A stretch of 64,000 nt of DNA from Hymenopellis radicata (Eukaryota; Basidiomycota; Agaricomycetes; Agaricales; Physalacriaceae). The notes below the pieces were generated by a model, which saw nothing but the letters and a program-made list of their open reading frames with translations, was not told where the DNA came from and made no database searches. Shown piece by piece: positions 10,850 through 20,865 of this stretch. A program made the position numbers and the translations under genes. The stretch is taken from assembly GCA_015501595.1 (NCBI GenBank), contig JADNRX010000308.1, forward strand, positions 1-64,000. The letters run 5' to 3'. Numbering within the stretch: position 1 is the stretch's first letter; each line of letters begins with the position of its first letter.

Positions 10850-11395
10850 AAAAGTTCAAAAATGGCAAGATGCGTGCATTACGCTGGGGTAGGATCCGAA
10901 CCGCGGCCAACGAAACGAACAACCCGCCACTCTGGGGCAGTCCCAACTATACGGCGGAGCAAGACATCGCGTCAGACGACGACAGTCTGAATGTGGAGGA
11001 GGGCCAAAATTCAACCAGGATCCGACCGATGAAAAGGAGGCTGTGCAATAAAGCCATAGCCAAACAGAACCCTCAATCAAGGCTTCAAACTTGACATTCT
11101 CGTGACCACTGTCAAATTTGAAGCCAGGAGAACCCTAACCTTAATGAGAACCGTGCTGCCAGTGGCTCGGTCGCCTTTCACGACGCTGACAAGCAGCCAA
11201 TGCAAGAAATCGCATCAGGATGACCAGCAAGTGACACAGCAAGACGACGGCGACAGCGCGGAGACGACCATGCCAGCGGAAGGAACGGGTGAACGAGCCC
11301 CCGCCTCAGCACGACAGCCATGAAGCAACGGAAGGCGGCAGGTAACCTGTGGCGACGTACGAGGCGCCATTTATACATACGGAGCCCCGCACGTC
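10850..11395. other. LINE sequence between the inversion junction and ORF2
   Basis: There is no long plus-strand frame where ORF1 would be expected in an uninverted element, which supports ORF1 having been moved to the other strand. The ORF2 frame is open from 11324. Confidence 0.5.
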
Positions 11396-11572
11396 TTGGA
11401 ACCACACCCCGCCCACGCAAATTTACGTGGGAAAATCCGGCCATGGAGGAGCTCAGCTGCGAGTGGCACACCGAGAGACGGTCCTTTGGGTGCGTCTCCT
11501 AATCGTGAAACTCATAGCACGGGTGCCTCAAGTACCCCGCAGATGCGCCGTACTGGCCAAGGCTCCTCGCCT

Positions 11573-14500
11573 ATGAATTTCGAGACGGATCCGTTGCCTC
11601 GGTTCCAACAACAGACGAATCAATCAACGCCAATTCGTAAGAAGACTTCTGCTTCCCTGCGACTCAGATCTCAAAACATGAAAGGACACGGGAATTTGAC
11701 TGGTACGGTAAACAACAAGTGGAATATTATCCATCGTGAGATGGAAACTGATAAAGTGGGTGTCTTAGCGCTCCAGGAGACGCACTCCACTGACGAACTG
11801 ATCAAGGACATCCACAACATGTATGGCCGCACCCTCAAGGTTTTCCATTCCGGCGACGCTGACGATCCCGGTCGGCGTAGTGGTGTCGCCTTCGTGTTCA
11901 ACCGTAGGTTTACAAATGTTTCCGATATTGATTTCGTGACTGTCGTTCCGGGTCGCGCCATTCTTGTACGCTATCCGTGGCATTCTAACAAGCTCTTGAC
12001 TGGCCTCAATGTCTATGCTCCATCTGGCTCGTATTTGGACAATCGTGCTTTCTGGGTTGACTTGGCCCGCATTTGGGTACAACGCCGCCTCCCCGCTCCT
12101 GATTTCATTGCTGGTGACACCAACAATGTTGAGGATCCTGTTGACCGCAGCTCTTGCGTCGCTGACGACTCGTCAATGATACTTGCCTTCCGTCGTTTCT
12201 GTGGTATGTTTGGTCTCATTGATGGGTGGCGCTCCTTCAATCCTGGTGTTGTCGACTACACCTTTACTGATAGCTCTTCTCCCTCCTCTCTTTCAAGGCT
12301 CGATAGGATTCACGTCTCTAAACGCCTTCTTGACACCAGCGTCGTATGGTCCATTGATGATACCACCCTTCTTACGGACCATCGGCCTGTAACCGTCTTG
12401 CTATCTGATCCTGACGCTCCTGAAATTGGGCGCGGCAGGTGGCGAATTCCTACATATGTAATTGACAATAAGCAATTCATTGAAGATGTCGAGCAGTTGG
12501 GCCTTAGCCTGTTTGCAGAGGTAGCGCCGGATGATATTCAGCATAAGTTCGATGATTTTGAGGACAAAGTCGTTCGCCTGGCTAAAGTTGCTTCCCGTCG
12601 CATTGCTCCTAAGCTTAAAGAGAAGATTGACAGCCTCAAAAGTGCTCGCGCCACCATTGTCGCTGGCGGTGATTTGTCAAACCACGACAAGCGGAATGAG
12701 TGCATCCTTCTTGATACCGAAATCAAGAGACTGCGCACTGTGCTCTACACCTCAACAAGACTAGCCTCGAAGGCAAAGTTTCGTGTGTTTGGTGATAGGC
12801 TGGGGCCATTCTCTTCAAAGCTCAAAGACGAAGTCCGACCGCAAGAAGTATTCACTGAGCTTAGAGTGCCTAACTCTGACCCTAGTCATTCTGTGTTTCG
12901 CTCTCATGAAATGGCCGATACTGCAAGGGACTATTATAATGATATCCAGTGTGATCCTGAGCCTGAGCCTCCTGACAAGTCTGCGGCAATGGCGGACGTT
13001 CTTTCTCATGTGAAGTTTAAGCTGTCGCAGTCTCAGAAAAGTTCCCTGACTGCACTTTTAACAAAATCAGACGTGCTCTCTGCTCTGAGGAAATCTCCAC
13101 GTAACAAATCTCCTGGTCCAAACGGTATCCCCACAGAGTTATGGAAGAAACTTGCTGAGCGCTTTTCTCGCGAGGTTTCCAAGTTAGACATTGTCGCATT
13201 GTTGACCTTGTTATACAACGACGTGCAGTCCAATGGTGTAACTGAGGGCACACATTTCGCTCATGGCTGGCTCTGTCCGCTATTCAAAAAGTGTGACAAA
13301 CGTATGTTACAGAATTATCGCCCGATTACTGTACTGAACTGCACTTATAAGGTGTTTACTAAGGCTCTCACAGATCGCCTGGCTACCATTGCTCCTTCTC
13401 TTGTTCACCCGAACCAAGCTGGCTTCATGCGACACAGGAGCATTTTCGAGCAGATTTGGTTAGTGGATACCCTTCTGCCCTATGCAGAGCTTGTTGGATT
13501 GAATGGTGTCGTCGTTGGCCTTGACCAAGAGAAGGCCTATGATAGGATCAATCACGATTATCTGTGGTCTGTTCTCCGTACGGCTGGTTTCCCAGATATT
13601 TATATCAAGATGCTGGCTAGCTTGTATTCCCATGCATACACGTCGGTAAGTATTAATGGGTTCATGAGTGATCCCTTCCTCGTGACCCGTGGCGTTCGTC
13701 AAGGGGATCCTCTTTCCTGTCTCCTTTTCAATCTCGCTATTGAACCACTCGCATGTATGCTGAGGGACTCCAACCTTCACGGAATTCAATTGCCAGGTAG
13801 CGCTGAACGTCTTGTAGTCTCCCTCTTTGCGGACGACACAACTGTCTTGCTTACTGAGAATGATTGTTTCGAAGATCTGCAGACCATTCTAGATTTATGG
13901 TGTAAGGCCTCAACGGCACGGTTCAACATTTCTAAAACTGAGATTCTTCCCTTTGGGTCTCCGCAATATAGGCGTGGTGTCTGCGACACGCGTAAGGTGT
14001 CACTTCACTCTGTACCATTTCCTCCTTCAGTTCACATTGCCAGTCAGAATGAAGCGGTCCGCTTTCTGGGTGCGTGGCATGGCTATTTTGATTCCTCTGA
14101 TGTTGTTCTTCAGTCCTGGTCTGCTACTCTCGACAAAATCCAGCATTCCCTGACGGCGTGGGCCAAGACGCGCCCTGCTCTCCATATGCGCCCCACAATA
14201 GTACAAGCGGTAGTTGGTGGCCGGTCCTTGTTTAGAACAATGGCTCAAGGTATGCCCAGCTCCATTGTCACTGCGTTAAACGACATAATCATGGCCTTCT
14301 GGTTGGCCTGTGACCCGTGTTGTCGGGGTCGCGTGAGTATCCCAACGCTTCATGCTCCAAAGAATGCTGGTGGTATGAATCTTCTCAACCTTTCCCGCCG
14401 GAACGACGCTGTTAGCCTCATGCGGTTGCGCTCCTACCTTCGAATGGCTGACCGTGCCCCTTGGGCTCTTATCGCTGATGAGCTTATCAAGTTAAGTATG

Positions 14501-16492
14501 ACTGCTGGTGATTGCCGTCGCTTCAATGGCTTCCGGATCGATAATATGTTCCTCCAAGGATGGAATGTCGCATTGAAAGGCCCTAATAGTCATCTCCCTC
14601 CAGCTATTAATAATATGGTACGTGTTGCGCGTAAGTACGGTGTCCGTTTTGATGGTTTGTGGCCTTCTGTTGATGTGCGTGGTGCTCTGCCTTTGTGGTT
14701 TCATTTCGCGCTTGATAGTCATTCTGGTGTCAACACTGAGCGGGCAAGGTGTATGAGGCTTACTCATGGCATCCAATCTGTACATGATGCTGTCCAATTC
14801 GTACTTCGCATCTCTCATCCATTGCACGCGCGGACTCGTGCCTGCAGATGTTCTGACTGTGTTCGTGACCGCCACGTTGGTTGTGCTGCTCCATTTCTAT
14901 GTGTCCAACATGCTGTTTCCTTGCTTGACAAGCTGCCACCAAAGTGGGATCCACGCAGTGAGCACTCACCTTTTCGCAATTTCCATGCTGAATCCAGTGG
15001 TGGTGCTGCTGATGTTGGCTTGATGCACAACCTCCTGCGTAATGATCCTGCTTGGGCCTGTTTTCAGCCTTATGTCTCCCTTACCTCTGTCTCTGATGGT
15101 TTCCGAGTATTGACAAATGTGTCCACCTTTGCCACGCGTGGTCTTCCTTCAATTCGTGCGCCTGATCCAGATCAATTCCCTTCTCAGGTTGTTGTGTACA
15201 CTGATGGTAGCTGCGCACGAAATGGGTCTCAGGACGCTTCTGCTGGAAGCGGCATTTGGCACTCGCCTAGTGACATTCGCAATATTGCTCTTCGTGTCCC
15301 AGAGGCGCTGGCTCAGACAAGTCCTGTTGCCGAGCTTTATGCTGTACAGTATAATCTCGCTCTCTCCCCCTCAAGGTCCCTGCTGTGCAATTTCACAGAC
15401 TCTCGCTTAGCAATCAATGCTTTGACTGTATATTTTCCCCAGTGGGAGGATCGTGCGTGGTTAGGTGTTAAGAATCGTGAATTGATGCAGTCCTTAGTGG
15501 CTACTTTGAGAAAACGACGTGGATTGACTGCTTTCCATTGGGTTAAAGGCCACTCCAACAATTTGGGAAATGATGGTGCAGATGCTCTTGCAAACCAGGG
15601 CGCTCTCTTGCCCGTTGTGCCAAGTTCTACCCTTAAGCTCCTACCTGGTGGCCTGCTGCTGCCGGGAGCTAAATTGTCCTGCTTGTCAATAAGAGTGGCA
15701 TGCCAATTGTTGGCTGAGCACTCTCCGCTCACCATAACAAAGACCTGTATGCGTAATCTGCGAACGGTTCAATCCGCTATTGAAGATAGATCGGGGACGA
15801 AGCCATCTTGGTCCTTGATATGGAAGGCGATAGAACACAAAGATCTCTCTCGTAATGTTCGCCAGTGGATGTGGTACGCGTTGCACGGTGCGTTCAAGCT
15901 GGGAAGACGGTGGTTGCACATACCTGGCTGTGCTGACCGCGCTTTCTGCCAACATTGTGGGCGTGAAGATACGATGTCTCATATTCTTTTCGAGTGCTCA
16001 ATCCCAGGCCAAGCTGAGATTTGGCATCTTGCACGTTACGTTGTGGAGGGGAAGAAGGTCGATTGGTGGGAGCCCACCCTCGGCCTCATTCTCGGAGCGC
16101 CGTTGATACGGATCAAGTCTTCATCATGTAAACCCTTACCTGGTTCTTCGCGTCTGTTGAGAATTGTACTGTCTGAGTCTGCACACCTCATTTGGTCCCT
16201 TCGCTGTGAGAGGGTAGTAGTCCATCAAAACTCACCTGGTAAGTGGTGGTCTCCAGCTCATATTGAGAATTTGTGGAGACAAAGAATCAATGAGAGGATC
16301 AAGATTGACTGTCTAATGACTTCGCGGTCTCGTTTTGGAAGATCCACTCTGTCAGTACGTATGGTGACAAACACTTGGTCGGGTACGTTACGGGATGAGG
16401 GAGCTCTGCCCGCCCAGTGGGTGTGGCAGCCTGAGTTTTTAGTGGGTATACGCACCCCCCCTCACGGTCGTCCCGCTGGCGGCCCGCGTTGA
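11573..16492 (+). CDS. LINE ORF2: APE endonuclease, reverse transcriptase, RNase H
   Basis: The frame is open without a stop from 11324 to 16492. ATGs at 11543 and 11573 are candidate starts; 11573 (MNFETDPLPRF) gives 1639 residues. Order of domains: an APE-type endonuclease (LALQETHS near 11767, AGDTNNVEDP near 12111, TDHRPVTV near 12376); a reverse transcriptase (NYRPITVLN near 13315, GLDQEKAYDRIN near 13519, RQGDPLSCLLF near 13699, catalytic FADD near 13826); an RNase H (YTDGSCARNG near 15198, AELYAV near 15331, TDSRLAI near 15399, HWVKGHSNNLGNDGADALA near 15537); and a C-terminal CxxC...H...C zinc motif (FCQHCGRED...HILFEC near 15946-15993). This order fits Tad/I-like fungal LINEs. The uninterrupted frame suggests a young copy. 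Confidence 0.92.
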   Translation: MNFETDPLPRFQQQTNQSTPIRKKTSASLRLRSQNMKGHGNLTGTVNNKWNIIHREMETDKVGVLALQETHSTDELIKDIHNMYGRTLKVFHSGDADDPGRRSGVAFVFNRRFTNVSDIDFVTVVPGRAILVRYPWHSNKLLTGLNVYAPSGSYLDNRAFWVDLARIWVQRRLPAPDFIAGDTNNVEDPVDRSSCVADDSSMILAFRRFCGMFGLIDGWRSFNPGVVDYTFTDSSSPSSLSRLDRIHVSKRLLDTSVVWSIDDTTLLTDHRPVTVLLSDPDAPEIGRGRWRIPTYVIDNKQFIEDVEQLGLSLFAEVAPDDIQHKFDDFEDKVVRLAKVASRRIAPKLKEKIDSLKSARATIVAGGDLSNHDKRNECILLDTEIKRLRTVLYTSTRLASKAKFRVFGDRLGPFSSKLKDEVRPQEVFTELRVPNSDPSHSVFRSHEMADTARDYYNDIQCDPEPEPPDKSAAMADVLSHVKFKLSQSQKSSLTALLTKSDVLSALRKSPRNKSPGPNGIPTELWKKLAERFSREVSKLDIVALLTLLYNDVQSNGVTEGTHFAHGWLCPLFKKCDKRMLQNYRPITVLNCTYKVFTKALTDRLATIAPSLVHPNQAGFMRHRSIFEQIWLVDTLLPYAELVGLNGVVVGLDQEKAYDRINHDYLWSVLRTAGFPDIYIKMLASLYSHAYTSVSINGFMSDPFLVTRGVRQGDPLSCLLFNLAIEPLACMLRDSNLHGIQLPGSAERLVVSLFADDTTVLLTENDCFEDLQTILDLWCKASTARFNISKTEILPFGSPQYRRGVCDTRKVSLHSVPFPPSVHIASQNEAVRFLGAWHGYFDSSDVVLQSWSATLDKIQHSLTAWAKTRPALHMRPTIVQAVVGGRSLFRTMAQGMPSSIVTALNDIIMAFWLACDPCCRGRVSIPTLHAPKNAGGMNLLNLSRRNDAVSLMRLRSYLRMADRAPWALIADELIKLSMTAGDCRRFNGFRIDNMFLQGWNVALKGPNSHLPPAINNMVRVARKYGVRFDGLWPSVDVRGALPLWFHFALDSHSGVNTERARCMRLTHGIQSVHDAVQFVLRISHPLHARTRACRCSDCVRDRHVGCAAPFLCVQHAVSLLDKLPPKWDPRSEHSPFRNFHAESSGGAADVGLMHNLLRNDPAWACFQPYVSLTSVSDGFRVLTNVSTFATRGLPSIRAPDPDQFPSQVVVYTDGSCARNGSQDASAGSGIWHSPSDIRNIALRVPEALAQTSPVAELYAVQYNLALSPSRSLLCNFTDSRLAINALTVYFPQWEDRAWLGVKNRELMQSLVATLRKRRGLTAFHWVKGHSNNLGNDGADALANQGALLPVVPSSTLKLLPGGLLLPGAKLSCLSIRVACQLLAEHSPLTITKTCMRNLRTVQSAIEDRSGTKPSWSLIWKAIEHKDLSRNVRQWMWYALHGAFKLGRRWLHIPGCADRAFCQHCGREDTMSHILFECSIPGQAEIWHLARYVVEGKKVDWWEPTLGLILGAPLIRIKSSSCKPLPGSSRLLRIVLSESAHLIWSLRCERVVVHQNSPGKWWSPAHIENLWRQRINERIKIDCLMTSRSRFGRSTLSVRMVTNTWSGTLRDEGALPAQWVWQPEFLVGIRTPPHGRPAGGPR

Positions 16493-16662
16493 GTCCCACA
16501 CTGGCTGGATCCCTTCCAGTCGGGCACATGCCTTTTCTCAGGGTGGATGCTCCCTCGCCCATAACTTGCCTTTAAATACACTCTATCTGGGTATATCCTC
16601 AGACCTTAAAGCGGCCTGTGTGGTCCTCACCAAGTGGGCGTCACATAGTCCTATGCTTCCAC

Positions 16663-16682
16663 AAAAAAAAAAAAAAAAAAAA
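16663..16682 (+). other. LINE poly-A tail
   Basis: Twenty consecutive A residues end the element and directly adjoin the right target duplication. Confidence 0.9.
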
Positions 16683-16698
16683 GACCCTAGATGGCTGA
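16681..16698 (+). repeat. LINE target-site duplication, right copy
   Basis: AAGACCCTAGATGGCTGA, identical to 7009-7026. Confidence 0.85.
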
Positions 16699-16712
16699 GA
16701 CACTGTGCTTAC

Positions 16713-16735
16713 GAAGATTTGAGGAGGGACCCCAT
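16713..16735 (-). pseudogene. orphaned first exon of the LINE-split gene
   Basis: On the minus strand this is a 23-nt ATG exon (MGSLLKS) followed by donor GTAAGC. Removing the LINE and one target duplication leaves a 48-nt intron ending CTTAG at 6993, and the next exon (6963-6992, 30 nt) continues in the correct frame into the gene read at 5969-7171. The exon now lies about 9.7 kb from the rest. Splicing across the LINE may still occur. Confidence 0.65.
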
Positions 16736-16885
16736 GTTGACGTTGAACGTAGATCTGAGCTGGTGGTGGTGGTGGTCGTTATAAGAGGGGCAAGTTTGTC
16801 TTGGTTATGCTCGAAGGCTCTCGTTTCACCGGTGTCTACTTAAGTATGTCGGCGGCGCAACTAATTGTGTCTCAGTTCTACGCTG

Positions 16886-17625
16886 ATGGTCTTCGACATC
16901 CCCGGCGCGAACCCTGTTCCACTTGGCGCTGTTGAGTACCAGTGTGACAATAGCCAGCATTTAAGGACACGGTCGTCTGCTTCAGCCGCGCCAAACCGCT
17001 ATTTGCTTAGAGGCCAGAGTGAGGTCGACCCTTCGCATATCGTTGCGCCTTCCGCGCAAACGACAAACGCTCTACCTGCGCCGACAAGCGGTGTCTTGTT
17101 CCAGCGCCACGTTGACCGCACCCGAGCTCATATCGATGAAGCGCTGCAGCTGATTTCAGCTCAGTACGGGATGACGTTTCAACTGCAGAAACCAAATACG
17201 AAAAGGCGCAAAGAGAATTGGATGAAGAGAGAAAGGTCACAAGGCAGCTTCGCGCCGCGCTGAACGAGTCTAGGGCACAAGCCAGTAATGCGATGGTGTA
17301 TGCGAGGGTCCTGGAGGACTATGTCAGAGCAGTGGAGGTCTATATGGGGGGCCTTGAGGACAATGTCCTACCTAGCTTGCAGGATTCCTCGTCCGACACG
17401 AGGAAATCTTCGCATTCCGAGCACACGCCGCTTTCACCTCCCACTGCCAGGGCAAGTCGGCGAGAGCATCTTGTGTCGCCTCGAGCTGATAGCTCATCAC
17501 TCTCGGCTTACAATAATGGAACACCATCCAAGTTGAAGAGGAGCCGAGCCGAGTACGAGAATGAGGGTCGGGTCCATGCTGAATCATGTTTATCATGTCC
17601 TGAAAAGGTGTTGAAAACATCCTAG
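16886..17625 (+). CDS. coiled-coil hypothetical protein (one base missing)
   Basis: With one G added to the GGG run at 17168-17170 the frame is continuous from the ATG at 16886 (MVFDIPGANPVPLG) to 17625, 246 residues. Residues about 80-160 are strongly helical and charged (TKYEKAQRELDEERK, RAALNESRAQAS) and likely form a coiled coil. The C-terminal third is Ser/Pro-rich and ends with a KLKRSR basic patch that could act in nuclear import. General plan resembles the gene at 50740-51440: variable N-terminus, central coiled coil, Ser/Pro tail with KRSR. It lies only about 75 bp before repeat copy A. Function unknown. Confidence 0.5.
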
Positions 17626-17699
17626 TATGACAAGGCTCCAATAGACAATACTCGTTCGAATGGCGAGCAAGGTGTTTCTTCTCATTAGACATCGTCCAG

Positions 17700-20600
17700 C
17701 ACACATACAATTATAGAAGCAGGATATCACACCGATTCCAAACCGCTCTAGATCTTGACTTCCGTGGCGATCGTGCGCGGTCCATATTGCAGCGTATCGT
17801 GCTGGCTGCTACTGAGCCAATCTTGGCAGCGTAAGATGGTACTATCCTGTATGAGGGAGCCTAAAGATATGTCAGGGAAAACTTGGGAAATGCTCGACGA
17901 TTGCTGACCATGATGGCGGTAAGAGGTGAACGCGTCAACGCGTGGCAGTAGTGTGGCAGTCTCGATTGATGTGACTTTGGGTGACTGTGATGTCCGCCAC
18001 GAAAGGCCCAAAAATATTAAGCTCTCGGCTCTCACTTCAACTATAGTTTAATACCTTGAACAAACTTGGTTTTCGTTGGAAGTCAGAGAAAAAAGAATTG
18101 AATTCCGAGCGGTGTAACTACTGGAAAGAAAAGGCTACGCAAGCCACGGGTGCATCAAAACCCCCTAAGGAAAACCTCATTGAGGAGAAAACCCTAGTGA
18201 GGAAAGCTACCGGGCTGTCGGGGAGAAAGTTATATAAGTACGCGAAAAAATGAGTGGCCAGTCGAGACACAACAGAAGACCGGGAACTATGTAAGGCATC
18301 AACTTTATATTCATGAAGATTCAGAAGACAGCTAGGGAGGTGGTCAACCAGAAAGATGAAGATATTCAGTGCAGGGGTTCCAATGAAAGCCATATACTTA
18401 AAAGAAATCTTCAAAACTCAGCATGCCCCCGAGAAGCAGAAAGAAACAGACGAGAAAAGCAGAAAGGAAAGCAAAACAGAAACAGAACAAGGCAACACGG
18501 AGACCTCAGACAATCAGACAGACTCAAGACTTGCAGTTTTACGCGCTGCTTTGTCACCCGAAGGCTCAGCCGGAAACCCACGACAAGGGGGCGCGCGGAA
18601 CACTGCCGAAAAGTGACCGATTTCCGGAACCCAGGCAGCTTGTCGCGTCAAGCCCTCAACGCCCGTAGACGTCGAACCCGCATCGTGTGGCGAGCACGTT
18701 GCGAGCCCCAGTGTCAATGCTCCGGTGGAGCCACATAGGGACTACAAGGCTCGTCAACAAACGAAGTCATCGAAATGAGAAGACTGAACACTCACCACCG
18801 TCACACCTGCCCGCTGACTGCACCGAGGATCTCTTGACATAGCGTCATCCTCTCAGGGCGCATTGAAGCCAGCGGACGGGTTCATTTAAAGGGAGTGAAC
18901 CAAACCCGCATCTCGCCCCCGACTCCATCCAAGGCGCGCTAAAGGCCCCACAGCCTTTTTGAGGAGATGCGACCCGTTTACCGTCATAGTCGGACTTTGC
19001 TGCTGCTGGCGCGAAGCGCAGCGTCGACAGGCGTTATGCCCCACGATCCCCAACCCCTCAAGGCGCGGCGGACACGCCCCGGATCCACAGAGCACAAAGT
19101 ACAGCCAATCCCCGACCAGTCACCACGACGCCAGCACCGCGGGTCTTGGAGGGAAGGACTCGTCGGCATCCAGGCCAAACCCGCACCGAGCCGTTACTCT
19201 TAACGGTACCTGGAACAGGTGAGATATGCGGGAAGTCAAGGGCACGAAGGCTCTCCGACGCCCTGTGTCTGCGAATCCGGGGACGCGCCGTGTCGACGGC
19301 GAATGCGGCATCTATCAGACAATTTGTCATTTTGTGATGTCGGCCTGAAGCGAGGTCAGTGACGAAAGCAGCGAGGATAGGGCAGGCGCTTACTTTAGGT
19401 TGTTATATATGTGAGAAGACAGTATCCTGTAGGCGGTCGTCAGGAGCAAGTAATGAGTGCACAGTAGGGAAAGCGGACTCGTCTTCTCACAAACAGCCAG
19501 GTTTCGCCCTGGCTGTCACCAATTTCCTTGTTGCGTTCTTATGATGAGAAAACATTTTCTGAAGACGATGGTCAGCAGTGGACAATGAACGTAGGTGTGC
19601 CGACGTACTTGTTTTCTCATTCATTGTTCCCTTATAGACATCTTCTGCAAGCGATGATCAGCGACAGACGACGAAGAGCAAGGCGTCGCGAACTTGTCTA
19701 CTCATAACAGTCTCGGGCGTCCTGGCTGTCATCGTAAGCGGTGAGCAGCTTCTCGGCACAATATCCTCGGGCGTCATATTTATGAGCAAGACAATTCAAT
19801 GACTAGTCGACGATCAGACAACGAAAGAGGGAAGAACAGCGAGGACACACGAACTTGTCTCCCCATAGACAGCCAGGTCTTGTCCTGGCTGTCGTCCTCG
19901 GCAGCGCGTCTTGTCGCCACCGTTTCCTAAGGTCAGTCCTTTATTTTACTATGAGCAAGACAATTCAACGAGTAGACCAAGATCAGTCGCTATCAGAGAG
20001 AAGAACGACGGGGAAACACGAACTTGTCTTCTCATAGACAGCCAGGTGTCGTCCTGGCTGTCATCCTCGTTGACGGGCGTTGGCGCCACAATCCTTCATT
20101 GTCGGGGTCGTTTCCTGCAGTAGTAGACAGGACGTTGAGTCGAAGCAAGGCGGGAGGAGGGGAATAAGCGGCGACCTCTGTGTGGATGATGGGGGTAGTA
20201 AAGAAAGAGGGGAGACGCACGTTCTCGCAGCTTTATAGCTGTAAAGTGTGGTCCTGTTATTGTCTGCTATTCGGGGATAACCAGTCGAACAAAGGTCAGC
20301 CGAGTTTCCATTGATCACAAGAAGCGAGAATGGAGTCCTCGTGTAAGTCGCAGCCCTGCACCGCATTGCAGTGGCGTCTTTATTGCTTGTTCGCTTCATA
20401 GCTGACCGGAGAGGCAGTTTGCCGCGGGCGCAGGCGTGGTTGTTGAGACGCGAGCATCCCGTAAACACGCTCTAGGTAAATGGGCTCCCACAACAGGGGA
20501 AACCGAATTCATGATGATAGTAAGAGCTGTAGACGTCAAGGAAAATTCTGATTCCGCCGATGATCAACAAAGCCGACACGTGATCGTGAACAACTGTCCC

Positions 20601-20865
20601 AATTAGGCGATGTCCTAGGGGCTCTCTGTCTTTTGCGCCACCACGAACTACGCGACAGTCTCACCTTGTATCGATATGCACAGACCACGACTTCTTCTGA
20701 GTTGTCTGTTGGAGCCAGCTGTCCTCCCTTGATTCCACCCTATTGTTCTGCGTGGCTGGGTCAGGGCGCGGCTTCGAAAGTCCCAGGCTTGTGTGTCCAT
20801 TCCCGCATTTAGTTGGAGGCCTTTGTCTTCAATGGAGATGGTTAAGGGATGTATGCGGCTAACAG
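17700..20865 (+). repeat. dispersed repeat, copy A
   Basis: This is the longest copy. 17700-18210 also matches fragment D; about 18120-20865 matches copies B (inverted, 43490-46110) and C (51650-54395). The block 18830-19440 is nearly identical in A and C. Differences there include indels in all frames, so the block is not under protein-coding selection. Right of it lies an array of palindromic modules (19405-20065). The right end is near GAGATGGTTAAGGGATG (AGCGAC in B and C). I found no terminal inverted repeats, LTRs, transposase or reverse transcriptase, so the class is unknown. Confidence 0.85.
19405..20065 (+). repeat. tandem palindromic modules in copy A
   Basis: There are about five degenerate units. 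A unit has a left arm TATGAGAAGACA-like, a spacer of 60-90 bp usually containing GATCAG, and a right arm TTGTCTTCTCATA-like that is its reverse complement. Perfect 10-bp arms: 19411-19420 with 19481-19490, and 19544-19553 with 19611-19620. Four units are followed by a small hairpin ACAGCCAGG-N6-CCTGGCTGT or a derivative (for example 19493-19516). Arm sequence varies between units while pairing is mostly kept. Confidence 0.8.

Larger units (their letters stand above)
7027..16682 (+). mobile_element. Tad-like LINE with inverted 5' part and nested hAT
   Basis: The element is bounded by the 18-bp duplication at 7009-7026 and 16681-16698 and ends in 20 A residues (16663-16682). The 3' part, from about 10850, carries ORF2 on the plus strand. 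The 5' part, 7027 to about 10850, carries the Gag-like ORF1 on the minus strand. That head-to-head order within one pair of target duplications is what twin priming produces during LINE integration. A hAT element (7198-8519) later inserted into the inverted part. The LINE sits in the first intron of the minus-strand gene now read at 5969-7171. The exact inversion junction near 10850-10870 is an estimate. Seen: duplication, tail, ORFs. Inferred: a single event with inversion. Confidence 0.75.

Noticed and set aside
10885..10965. tRNA-like segment on the minus strand (B-box-like GGTTCGGATCC)
   Set aside because: The A-box and cloverleaf stems do not form; it lies inside the LINE.
11396..11572. 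LINE ORF2 start at the TTG at 11396
   Set aside because: A TTG start is unlikely in a fungal nuclear gene; ATGs at 11543 and 11573 are in frame, so the earlier part is taken as leader.
18313..18738. basic 142-codon frame in copy A as a gene
   Set aside because: Homologous stretches of B and C switch frame by indels, so there is no shared protein.
19400..20065. CRISPR-like array
   Set aside because: The repeats are degenerate, the spacers are themselves similar, and the host is eukaryotic.
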